In this document: positions 15,801-22,639 of the stretch, piece after piece
Numbering within the stretch: the first letter of the stretch is position 1
Layout: every line of letters starts with the position of its first letter
IMG/VR virus record: IMGVR_UViG_3300033571_020595
Location: 1-24,034 of that record
DNA: 24,034 bases
DNA from: a virus
Direction: 5' to 3' (one strand)
Position numbers and translations under genes: made by a program
Notes under the pieces: generated by a model
The model's database searches: none
What the model saw: the letters and a program-made list of their open reading frames with translations, nothing else
What the model was told of the DNA's origin: nothing

Positions 15801-17346
15801 TAGCAAAAGTCTCAAATGCGCCATAACTATCGTATTGATATTCGAACGGGTATCTCTCAAAATCAGGAGCATAGTTTTTGAATACCATGTATAACGGGTT
15901 AGGACCATAGATATGTTCATTTACTTTTTTGATACGCCCAATTTCTAACCCGTCCTTATATATTATTGTATAGTTATCGTCAAGGGTATCTTTTTTTGCT
16001 TTATAGGAATTATAGTCAGAATTTTCATCTATAATAACTCTATCGGGTGGTGTATTTATTATTATTATAGTTTTTATAGCCTTATTAAGAGTTGAATGGA
16101 GACCTATATATATATCACCATCTTTAGGAGATAGGTAAGCCCAATAATGAGTTTTATTATCTACTGGGTCTATAGATCTTCTTACATAACCAATTTCTAC
16201 ACCGTTATCGTATACCCTTACTATATCTTCTTGTGTTTTAGTAGTATATCTATTAGCATTTTCAGCAATATCTGTTTTTGAACTATCTTGTCGTTTATGC
16301 CAATCTAATATTTTTTTGATTGCTACATTTAAAACCTTTTCTCCACCTAAATAATGGAAGCCATAATTATGGCTGCCATAACCGCTATGTTTTACAACTC
16401 TATCATCTTTTGCAACTACGAAAGGACCATACCGTTTTTCACAATTTTCTTTTACTCCTACTATCCCAATCCATTCAAAGTCATCGTATATCCTAAATTC
16501 ATAATGAGATCCAAATGTAAAATCTCTTGGATCATTGACTTTTACTGCTCTTATCTTTCCTTCATTGATATATGGTACTGACTCAGATATATCAGTGTGA
16601 TTTTCTTTAATATTATACCTATCTTTATACCAGTCTAATACATTTTTGATTGCTTGATTTAACACACCCTCTGGTTTTAACATTGTCCAAAAATGTTGAT
16701 TGATATTTTTGTTTAGATGTAAACCATATGGAACATAACGATATTTACCATTTAAAAAAATGATACTAATTGTTCCTATAGTTGTATCATCATATGTTAC
16801 TTTAACAGTAGTATCACTTACTTTTTCTGCACTAAATTTTGATTCACTCAAGTTTGTATTAGGCTTGTTTTGAGTAATAATTGCTTGAACAGCCTGACTA
16901 AAAGATTCAAAGTTTCCTATTTTTCTAAGATGTTTTGCTCCGCCGCCTTTCTCGTTAGGTAAAGCACTAAATGCCATATACACGGGTCTATCTGACCCTT
17001 CAAATTTATCAAATTTTGAAACAAGTCCTATTACTGAATCATTTTTTAAAATTCTAATATCATTTTGTAGGGAAAGGGAATAAGTAACCTTTTCTCCTCT
17101 ATAGACTGGAAAGTGATATTTTTGTATTGCGTTGATCGCTTCATCGTGAGTTTTGTAGTAACCCAAAGTAGAAAATTCATCTCCATCATAAACATAGGTT
17201 TTAAAATAAAGTTGTTTGTTTTTGTAATCATCATTCGAAATATATCCGTGTCCTTTGGCAATGGATCCAATTTTTTTATTATTATAAAAAACACCTGTCA
17301 GATTAGGAACATGTTCAGATGGTATTTCGATTAGATCGGGATACAT
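12823..17346 (-). CDS. Giant module-repeat protein, sixteen copies (1507 aa), function unknown
   Basis: The largest gene. Sixteen units lie at about residues 1-86, 87-169, 170-264, 265-366, 367-444, 445-545, 547-636, 637-723, 724-829, 830-932, 933-1029, 1030-1124, 1125-1208, 1209-1320, 1321-1415 and 1416-1507. Typical cores are FYNNKKIGSI, YDNGVEIGYV, YKDGLEIGRIKK and YKNGLQIGRIKK. Helices include SLKNAIKDVIDSYNEF and TLNKAIKTIIIIN. Units 6-7 and 10-12 are recent-looking duplicates. Units 8+9, 13+14 and 15+16 are pairs joined without a linker and ending in a lengthened helix (KIDYSKLNAKL type). The ATG at 17346 has AGGAA nearby and begins 18 bases after the 733-aa gene. No signal or membrane segments; function unknown. 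Confidence 0.88.
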   Translation of the reverse strand: MYPDLIEIPSEHVPNLTGVFYNNKKIGSIAKGHGYISNDDYKNKQLYFKTYVYDGDEFSTLGYYKTHDEAINAIQKYHFPVYRGEKVTYSLSLQNDIRILKNDSVIGLVSKFDKFEGSDRPVYMAFSALPNEKGGGAKHLRKIGNFESFSQAVQAIITQNKPNTNLSESKFSAEKVSDTTVKVTYDDTTIGTISIIFLNGKYRYVPYGLHLNKNINQHFWTMLKPEGVLNQAIKNVLDWYKDRYNIKENHTDISESVPYINEGKIRAVKVNDPRDFTFGSHYEFRIYDDFEWIGIVGVKENCEKRYGPFVVAKDDRVVKHSGYGSHNYGFHYLGGEKVLNVAIKKILDWHKRQDSSKTDIAENANRYTTKTQEDIVRVYDNGVEIGYVRRSIDPVDNKTHYWAYLSPKDGDIYIGLHSTLNKAIKTIIIINTPPDRVIIDENSDYNSYKAKKDTLDDNYTIIYKDGLEIGRIKKVNEHIYGPNPLYMVFKNYAPDFERYPFEYQYDSYGAFETFAKAVQKLIDLEPRYKYGKKPFTENTNENDESSTYTAKRDEKFPTETIIYKNGLQIGRIKKWNENSLNPSFIVFKYHGPIDTIYNYGGFETFAKAVQKLIELESKHSEKKTTENISESNKKSVDYRVVPAGKDSFGDKFDIFANDALIGQLTRPHATNTIFTNKRYNYDPMRLMSGIRSLAVGFKRHDSLKNAIKDVIDSYNEFRRIYKPYFFIDFIQSGVPGIIKTVHASDDEIGRFYKVGNLYRTYYNMDDYKPKENNFRKEIDAALYLISRFLEHHNIDATINTNQLKKRLRDMNKQSKNKNIEESSQSDTQPKFRIERYHENDEDIIYVVRKNEQRIGRITYSKYENFYSSRTYSDLTAHGTPVMIFDNLTDSIKMILDPLNMKWKEISRSQHKNLFKNNRITESKENSESDIQPKFRIERYYEDKDEVAYYVYKNNVIVGKIEYFKGTTFYLSNAYHLGSKIFDNLTDSIKMILDPTNKKWKEISRSQQEKLRKANRITESKENSQSDTRSKFSVERWHENKFHIIYSVKKNSIEIGKIDYIKNSNCYYSRSSRATLIGESTKIFDNLTDAIKMILDPTNKKWKEISKRQEEKLGLMTESNKSNNDVAYTVKHISNTKSYLMANNKIIGELLRDIKGGKTHATGYYSKNTYTLPVWGKAAATWQTFDSLLDGVKFLIHRYKEFINNFNPQFLVEQHNDIFVVKVASDFDGYYHYNVFTQISCWFNYRTGKNKYTVDWQYNTVTKQRFTGNTLYDAVIVSIEKFLDKFKIKANIDYDGIKRQIDELLSGSNQHKELTENSDQSVKYTVYRTTPNKTTSPLYNPPYFVYANGREIGNVLAREEDNAYYARSYYTKDPKEYSIDIHRHVGKEKEEFNKLTHAIKFIIDIYKNFREKFTVDLDLKQDFGSTYSATYKVSANNNTIATISRYANDLKKIYYVYGLTDSPSIQHVRTIHDAVTSIVKIFKKEYDLTDEKIDYSKLNAKLEQFKND
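14033..14701 (-). repeat. Near-identical DNA repeats inside the 1507-aa gene (units 10-12)
   Basis: Copies at 14033-14106 and 14339-14412 match at 73 of 74 bases. A third at 14630-14701 is more diverged. The spacing is 306 and 291 bases. They encode the FDNLTDxIKMILDPTNKKWK helix of units 10-12. The intervening strands are less conserved, so the helix and linker segments are the youngest or most homogenised part. Confidence 0.85.
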
Positions 17347-17364
17347 ATTAATTCCTAAATATAG

Positions 17365-19566
17365 TTATGAACCACCGACCAACTTTCCTTTGAAAGGATG
17401 CTGTTTTGGTTTTTTGCCTAATACAGGACTAATATGCCTTGCAGGTTGTGTAGGTCCTAATTGACCTACTCTTTTTTGTGACTTGCTTATGTCTTCAGAA
17501 ACATACAAATGGTCTTGTTTTTTATCTCTTAACTTGTACCATTTAATGATTGCATTTGTTGCTTTAAATTTATCTGGAAAATTTCCTAAAAAAGTCTCAT
17601 TGTGAAGGTCATAAAGTTCTTGGTCTTCTTCTTCGTATGGATGAGTATATATATCAATATGACTTAGGGGCGGGGGTTCGAGGTAACCGTCGGCGATTTG
17701 TAATTTTTTCCAATTATCATCTAACTCATTATAAAAACTTTGCTGTGCCGGTGATTTTTTATATTTGGGGTGTTGGAAAACCCACGCGCCCAAATTATCA
17801 GAAATTCTCCCCTCTTCACCCCACTCTTCTAACATACCAATTAATTTATTATTATCAAATATTACAATTTGTCCGGTATATGAGTCGCGTTTTGCACTAA
17901 TAGATTCAGTAATATTATCATAAGAATTAGCAATATTTTTTTCTGGTGTTTTGCTTATATCTTCAGAAACATCTTTTAACTTGTCTTTTACAAGTTGCAA
18001 AACCCCTAAAGTATCAAAGTTGCATTTTGAGCCAGATAATAATTTTTGAGTTTTGTAGTTTTCTATCTCATCGATGATGTCAGTAGATGTCAGACCTTTT
18101 TTTTTACTAAGCCTGCTGGCAACATCTGTTGCGCATTGCTTATCATCTACTACTTTATTTTTCTGTTCACCTATGTGCTGTGTAGAATGTTTTACATCTG
18201 CCAAATGAACATCGATGCCTGCTGTAGACTTCAATTTCCAGTTTTTCGCAGCCTTTTGTGCTGCTTCATGTGAAGAATTAGCACTGCACTCATACTTACC
18301 CTTTTTAGCATGTACACACACATATGGTCTTTCTGACTTTGAATTTTCTTCTAAACCTATTTTTCTTAGACCAAGTTGTCTGTCTGTGACTGGGCCACCT
18401 GCATAATTTACTTTGCTACCTGCAGGAATACTGTCACTATCTCTAAATTTGTAAATGGTTCTATCAAAAGGAGTAAATTTTTCTCCATTCCATGTGCCAA
18501 TGGCTCTTCCGTTTTTAATTACTTCATAATCATGATATTTGACATCATCAAACTTACCTAAGGATGCCTCAGATATTGGTTCTTCTGGTATATCACCTAT
18601 CAATGATTTAGTCCAGTCTTTCAATTCATTTACTTCTGCCATCTCTACTATGTTTTTGCTTAATCTGTTTAATATTGGCATTACAGATTCTATTCTTGGG
18701 TCTAGTTTTTCCTGTACGAAAAGTTCATTGATACTGTAGTTTTCTTCAGTTTCTTCATTTAGTACAGGTGTATAAGATTCGAAATACTTATTATAACCTC
18801 TTTGTGAGGTCAATCCCTGTAGTGTCATCTTTAGACTATTATAATGTTTTAAACCTTCATTAACTAATTTAACTGCTTGTTCATTAAATTGGCCTCTTCT
18901 TGTGGCGCGCACAAACCCAGCCATTTTAGTATATTCTTCTACCAATCCTTTGATATGATTCCACTTATCATCGTTTGGCACCCCGCCCTCAGCAACATGT
19001 CTTGCATAAACTCTTGCTATTCCGGGTCTTTTTGTTGGTAGTAAAAACCTCTCTCCGTTTGTATTTTCTAAAAATATTTTATCTACATAACGAAAACGCT
19101 GTTCGTTTTCGTCTAGTTGTCTTGTATGATTAATGACAATTTTTACCTGAGGTATATTATCGTTGTAACTTGTTTTCTTATTGATAGGATAATATCCTTC
19201 GCCCAAATTTTCTTTTTGTTTTGCATTGGTTCTTTTTTGCATGTCATACCTCAAATGGTCTTTATTGGTAATATTAAAACCTAGTAATTTTCGTTGTGCC
19301 CAATTTTTCATATATCTAACGAAAGAGTCAAAATCAACTACATCAGAAAAGTTATCGTCTGTATATAACACTAGTTCAGGACCTTCGATTGTTGCCCAAG
19401 CAGGAACTAATTTACCCTCATTGTTCTTTACTGAAAATCGAAAAACATCTGCTTTTTCTACTTCGTTGCTAGGATTTCCCTTGCTGTTTAAAGAAATAGG
19501 GTCATATCCTCTAGATCTTAGAGCATCATACAAATGTTTGTTTAGTGTCTCGTTATTAATAGGCAT
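17365..19566 (-). CDS. Conserved 733-aa phage protein of unknown function with a module-like C terminus
   Basis: Follows the terminase gene after 21 bases. Residues 1-330 form a conserved-looking core (LGEGYYP, HTRQLDENEQRFRY, NGERFLLPTKRPGIARVYAR, EYTKMAGFVRATRRGQFNEQ) of a kind I associate with large marine myoviruses, probably virion-related. Residues 331-410 hold a half-module (DYEVIKNGRAIGTW). Residues 415-470 hold a small domain (KYECSANSSHEAAQKAAKNW, then KSTAGIDVHLAD). Residues 560-685 resemble the array module (VIFDNNKLIGML; KATNAIIKWYKLRDKK). The tail is basic and Pro/Gly-rich. VSEDISK occurs at both 533-539 and 689-695, flanking that unit. It could be a head or scaffold component; no function is assigned. 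The ribosome-binding site is weak. Confidence 0.85.
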   Translation of the reverse strand: MPINNETLNKHLYDALRSRGYDPISLNSKGNPSNEVEKADVFRFSVKNNEGKLVPAWATIEGPELVLYTDDNFSDVVDFDSFVRYMKNWAQRKLLGFNITNKDHLRYDMQKRTNAKQKENLGEGYYPINKKTSYNDNIPQVKIVINHTRQLDENEQRFRYVDKIFLENTNGERFLLPTKRPGIARVYARHVAEGGVPNDDKWNHIKGLVEEYTKMAGFVRATRRGQFNEQAVKLVNEGLKHYNSLKMTLQGLTSQRGYNKYFESYTPVLNEETEENYSINELFVQEKLDPRIESVMPILNRLSKNIVEMAEVNELKDWTKSLIGDIPEEPISEASLGKFDDVKYHDYEVIKNGRAIGTWNGEKFTPFDRTIYKFRDSDSIPAGSKVNYAGGPVTDRQLGLRKIGLEENSKSERPYVCVHAKKGKYECSANSSHEAAQKAAKNWKLKSTAGIDVHLADVKHSTQHIGEQKNKVVDDKQCATDVASRLSKKKGLTSTDIIDEIENYKTQKLLSGSKCNFDTLGVLQLVKDKLKDVSEDISKTPEKNIANSYDNITESISAKRDSYTGQIVIFDNNKLIGMLEEWGEEGRISDNLGAWVFQHPKYKKSPAQQSFYNELDDNWKKLQIADGYLEPPPLSHIDIYTHPYEEEDQELYDLHNETFLGNFPDKFKATNAIIKWYKLRDKKQDHLYVSEDISKSQKRVGQLGPTQPARHISPVLGKKPKQHPFKGKLVGGS
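17483..17972 (-). repeat. 22-bp direct repeats flanking the C-terminal module of the 733-aa gene
   Basis: Copies at 17483-17504 and 17951-17972 share 21 of 22 bases (ttgctta, then t/a variation, then tcttcagaaacat). They encode the repeated peptide VSEDISK and lie exactly 468 bases (156 codons) apart, in frame. The segment between them encodes the module-like unit, which looks like an insertion or duplication bounded by short homology. Confidence 0.75.
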
Positions 19567-19587
19567 ATTGTATTTAGTCCATTATAC

Positions 19588-21135
19588 CTAACTTAGTACA
19601 GCAAAGAAGGGCAACGGTTGTATGATTTCTTCATGGTCTCGTAAATGTGCTTCAAGACTATAATGAAAGTCTGATAACTGTTGTATCATCCGTACTACTA
19701 ATAAAGTAGCCATGACCAAATCGTCTGTTTCCCCTATTTTAGCACTATAACTTCCACCTAGTGCAACAAAAGTCTTAAGTTCGCTGATTAACGAGCGACT
19801 ATACAATTTCATTTTTTTAGTTTCTAATAATGTCTTGAATTTAGCACATGATGTGAGTTTGACCTTGTGACTGGTGTTGAACCCTTTTCGCTTTTTACCA
19901 TATTCACTAAAGAATATACCCGGAATGTTAGTTTCACCAAATTCATTAAGTGATATTAGTGCTGCTTCACCTATACTGTTGTTTTCTAAACTATAGTATA
20001 AATTATTGGGTTCGTTGGTGCATTCAACGATATACTTGTTTATTTCTGCTAGTAGTTTTATTTGCTGAGGTATCTCAGTTTTATTGTGTTTCCATTCCCC
20101 GATCTGTTCTGTAGTGTTTGCTTCGAAAATCTGTATAGCAGCGGGGTCACTGCCTGTACCAAGACTTGGGTCTAGCCCAACTACATAGATATTGCCCTTT
20201 GTGGGCTTCTTATACCAACGAACTTGACCCATACGGTCTACGGGTTCTGTTCCCTCAAGTTGTATTAGTGTGTTTGGATTGATCAAGGTTTCATCGGCGA
20301 TAATGAATTCGCAACCGATTTCACGATTGAAACGGTCAAGGCCCAGTTGACTGCGCATCTGTTCGGCCCATGCTTCATCACGACCGGGCTGTTCATTCCA
20401 ATATGATCTATATGCTTTGAATCCGTTGACACCCACATCTGTTTTATTACCATAATCATCTTCACACTTGTTAGCACCTTTCCATATCAATGCAAACTGA
20501 TCTTCGTCACTGTTTGGGGTAGAGGTAATGATAGCCTTACCACCAGTTGCTAATGTTGGTGTAATAGATGTCCAAAACTGTTCTGCTATTGTTGGTCTTA
20601 CGAATGCGAACTCGTCAAGATATAACAATGTGATACTCATACCACGACCAGTATTTTCAGTTGTCGTAGCTGATACAATACGGCTACCATTATCAAAGAA
20701 CAAACTGCCTTTATTATATGTTGCTACCCCTGCTTTGATATGCATAGGACAGTTTTCATAGGCATAGCGTATGCGTTGCATGATTTCTTGCGCACCAGCA
20801 TATTTGTGTGCCGCAATTAGTATTGTGCTGTCTGGCACGAACATAGCATACCACAATAGATAGCCAGCAGCACTTGTTGTCTTACCACTCTGACGAGGCA
20901 TGAGTGCGATGCTATAACGATAATTGTGATATGTATCAATTAGTCGTTTTTGATATTCATATGGATGATACAACATGCTACCCCTAGTAGGATGTTGTAT
21001 ATAGAAAAAGTTATCCATGAAATATAGATAACCTGTTTGTGGGTCGCAACACTTCCAAAAATCATCAAGTTCTTGACTAGTTTGAAATATCGTTTTTGTG
21101 TAGGCTGTTTTTATTAAGGTATTCGTATCCGCCAT
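19588..21135 (-). CDS. 17: Terminase large subunit (gp17-like ATPase-nuclease)
   Basis: A 515-residue DNA-packaging motor subunit that pumps DNA into the prohead and cuts concatemers. The Walker A-like motif MPRQSGKTT is at 79-87. Walker B LLYLDE is at 170-175, with the catalytic Glu next to the Asp. The coupling motif region TSTPN is at 205-209. In the RNase-H-like nuclease, acidic residues are visible at D322 (GLDPSLGTGSD), E384 (YSLENN) and D471/D472 (GETDDLV). It is shorter than the roughly 610 aa of T4 gp17, mainly at the N terminus. It starts 7 bases after the endolysin gene with GAGTG upstream. No small terminase subunit is in the window. Confidence 0.95.
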   Translation of the reverse strand: MADTNTLIKTAYTKTIFQTSQELDDFWKCCDPQTGYLYFMDNFFYIQHPTRGSMLYHPYEYQKRLIDTYHNYRYSIALMPRQSGKTTSAAGYLLWYAMFVPDSTILIAAHKYAGAQEIMQRIRYAYENCPMHIKAGVATYNKGSLFFDNGSRIVSATTTENTGRGMSITLLYLDEFAFVRPTIAEQFWTSITPTLATGGKAIITSTPNSDEDQFALIWKGANKCEDDYGNKTDVGVNGFKAYRSYWNEQPGRDEAWAEQMRSQLGLDRFNREIGCEFIIADETLINPNTLIQLEGTEPVDRMGQVRWYKKPTKGNIYVVGLDPSLGTGSDPAAIQIFEANTTEQIGEWKHNKTEIPQQIKLLAEINKYIVECTNEPNNLYYSLENNSIGEAALISLNEFGETNIPGIFFSEYGKKRKGFNTSHKVKLTSCAKFKTLLETKKMKLYSRSLISELKTFVALGGSYSAKIGETDDLVMATLLVVRMIQQLSDFHYSLEAHLRDHEEIIQPLPFFAVLS

Positions 21136-21142
21136 ACATCAC

Positions 21143-22303
21143 TCATGCCAAAAAACCCGGTTTGTAAACAGTTTTTCCCTTTTCTGTTACTGCTGTAAGT
21201 GTTTGTTTACGGTTCGTACCAGTACTGGTATATGATGCATGAACCCACCCGCTATTTGGTCCTTCTTTGGGATCATAAAACTCAAGTATTATTTGATCAA
21301 ACTCACAATTATCTGCTACCCAACGAGCCAATACAGGATTGGCTAATCCATCTATTTCAAAATCAACCGCTTCACCATTGCAATGTTGACTCTTACTACT
21401 ACCACCAACTGCTGCGTTTAATGCTGGGCCGCGATAGCCACTGTTTATACGAACGGGTTTGCCAAAATGATTACGCACGGGTTCTAATATTTTCTCACAG
21501 ACTTTGCGTAGATTTTCTATATGTGCGGGGCTAGGTGTATTATCTATGCGTCTTCTCATGGCAGTTTCACTTCTAGTAAACTCACTGAGTTTAAAGTGCG
21601 GGCTAAGTTGCATGTTTGGTGTGATAGTAACAGCAGGTTTTGCCGGTATAGATGGAGCCACTGTTGTTGCTGTTGCTATAACAGGTGCACCCGCTGTCCA
21701 TAAGAAATATTTTTTAGTCTTTTCACTACGGTCAGCAAGACCATGTGTGCCGCCATTGATTCTTTTAGTCAATGCTAATATAGAACTATCGCTTATTCCT
21801 TGATCGCAAATAGCCCATAACTTATTTCTTTCAAAGAAAAACATAGCACTTTCAAATGCCAGTTCTGTAGCGACTAAATCAGGGTTACTCATGACATCGG
21901 GACGATTAGCATATTTGGCAAAAGCCGCATAATTATCACGACCAGTCAACTGTAATGCGCCTCGACCACGATAACGCCAACCATCGCCGCTAGCCTCTGG
22001 ACCATTGCCCATGCGATTACCATAAACACGGTTGGCTATCTTTTCTGGTTGTCTAGCATAGCGATTTGCTGTAGCCATATCTGGGAAATATTTTTTAAAT
22101 ATACCCATTAGTCCGGCAGCATTATAGTTTAGATTTTCAGTAAACGCTTTAAATCCGCCTGTTTCATGTGCAGTTTGTGCAAAGAAATGTGCGGCTCTAG
22201 CAGGCGTAAACTTATAATACGCCATAGCGGCTTTAAAAGTATTTTGTTCCCATACTCCTGTAGCCGCTACACCTATTTTTTGCTGTAATGATTTTAGACT
22301 CAT
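21143..22303 (-). CDS. Two-domain endolysin: GH19 glycosidase plus M15 peptidase
   Basis: A 386-residue peptidoglycan hydrolase for host lysis. Residues 1-200 are a GH19 chitinase/muramidase-like domain, with AQTAHETGGFKAFTENLNY at 42-60 (candidate catalytic Glu47 and Glu56) and YRGRGALQLTGRDNY at 111-125. A Pro/Ala/Thr linker runs from about 205 to 230. Residues 232-360 are a peptidase M15_3-type domain (SPHFKLSEFTRSE; RINSGYRGPALN). Its expected zinc ligands are His307 and Asp314 (QHCNGEAVDFEI) and His355 (GWVHASY). It would cut both glycan and peptide bonds. No signal peptide is seen, so release would need a holin. The holin-like gene lies 5 bases upstream. No clear ribosome-binding site. 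Confidence 0.93.
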   Translation of the reverse strand: MSLKSLQQKIGVAATGVWEQNTFKAAMAYYKFTPARAAHFFAQTAHETGGFKAFTENLNYNAAGLMGIFKKYFPDMATANRYARQPEKIANRVYGNRMGNGPEASGDGWRYRGRGALQLTGRDNYAAFAKYANRPDVMSNPDLVATELAFESAMFFFERNKLWAICDQGISDSSILALTKRINGGTHGLADRSEKTKKYFLWTAGAPVIATATTVAPSIPAKPAVTITPNMQLSPHFKLSEFTRSETAMRRRIDNTPSPAHIENLRKVCEKILEPVRNHFGKPVRINSGYRGPALNAAVGGSSKSQHCNGEAVDFEIDGLANPVLARWVADNCEFDQIILEFYDPKEGPNSGWVHASYTSTGTNRKQTLTAVTEKGKTVYKPGFLA

Positions 22304-22308
22304 AGTGT

Positions 22309-22629
22309 TTATGCTATTGTATCTTCGTTATCTAATTCTCTAGGTTCTTTAGCAGGTTCTAATTCAGGTGTATCATTCTTCTTTTCACCGTCTTTATGAT
22401 CGGTTTTACCGAGCATAATACCTGATAGTATACCAGTTAAAAATGTTGCGATTGGTGTAATCAACTTAAAGAATTCAGCATCATTAGGACTTTGCTGACC
22501 AATTGGTTGAGTTACAAAAATCAATGAATATAGAACTACAAATACTATACCAACTAAACAAGTGGCAAGCAATATGCCAATTGTAAAGCGCATTCTAGCG
22601 TTTAGTTCTTGTTCTGTATATCTTGACAT
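22309..22629 (-). CDS. Two-TM, holin-like membrane protein
   Basis: A 106-residue protein with two hydrophobic segments, about residues 15-40 (FTIGILLATCLVGIVFVVLY) and 54-74 (FKLITPIATFLTGILSGIML). A short loop with QPIGQQSPNDAEF lies between them, and a highly charged C-terminal tail (KTDHKDGEKKNDTPELEPAK) follows. The N terminus is soluble. The topology, charged tail and position directly before the endolysin gene are typical of holins. Similar proteins are common in marine T4-like phages, to my recollection without experimental proof. The start has GAGGT at good spacing. It could instead be a structural membrane protein. Confidence in the gene is high and in the holin role moderate. Confidence 0.8.
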   Translation of the reverse strand: MSRYTEQELNARMRFTIGILLATCLVGIVFVVLYSLIFVTQPIGQQSPNDAEFFKLITPIATFLTGILSGIMLGKTDHKDGEKKNDTPELEPAKEPRELDNEDTIA

Positions 22630-22639
22630 AAAATACCTC

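Larger units (their letters stand above)
3726..17346 (-). repeat. Protein-level array of about 43 diverged modules in six genes
   Basis: Each unit is 80-150 residues. In order it has an entry strand (often (S/T/N)(G/D)F or K(F/Y)), a core strand-turn like Y-x-N-x-x-(I/L)-G-x-(I/V), a Tyr/Trp strand (YxW), a Gly-aromatic turn (GYxNS), and a closing helix like SLxxAIxxIIxxHK. A hydrophilic linker rich in E, N, S and K follows. Copy numbers by gene in transcription order are 16, 6, 5, 2, 11 and 3. Adjacent units are usually the most alike, indicating local tandem duplication. The unit count is by eye; weakly matching units could be split differently. Confidence 0.8.

Noticed and set aside
3726-17346. 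Module arrays as Ig-like, collagen-like or ankyrin-type repeats, or secreted adhesins
   Set aside because: The strand-plus-helix pattern, absence of G-x-y or ankyrin motifs, and absence of signal peptides, LPxTG or membrane anchors do not fit these families.
4704-17346. Frameshifted single giant gene split into several by sequencing errors
   Set aside because: Each gene has its own start, and junctions show normal ATGA, 8-base or 2-3-base overlaps or gaps with complete units on either side. No split units were seen.
19571-19577. CTAAATA promoter-like motif before the 733-aa gene
   Set aside because: It lies only a few bases before the ATG, so a transcript starting downstream of it would lack the start codon and ribosome-binding site. 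It is probably chance.
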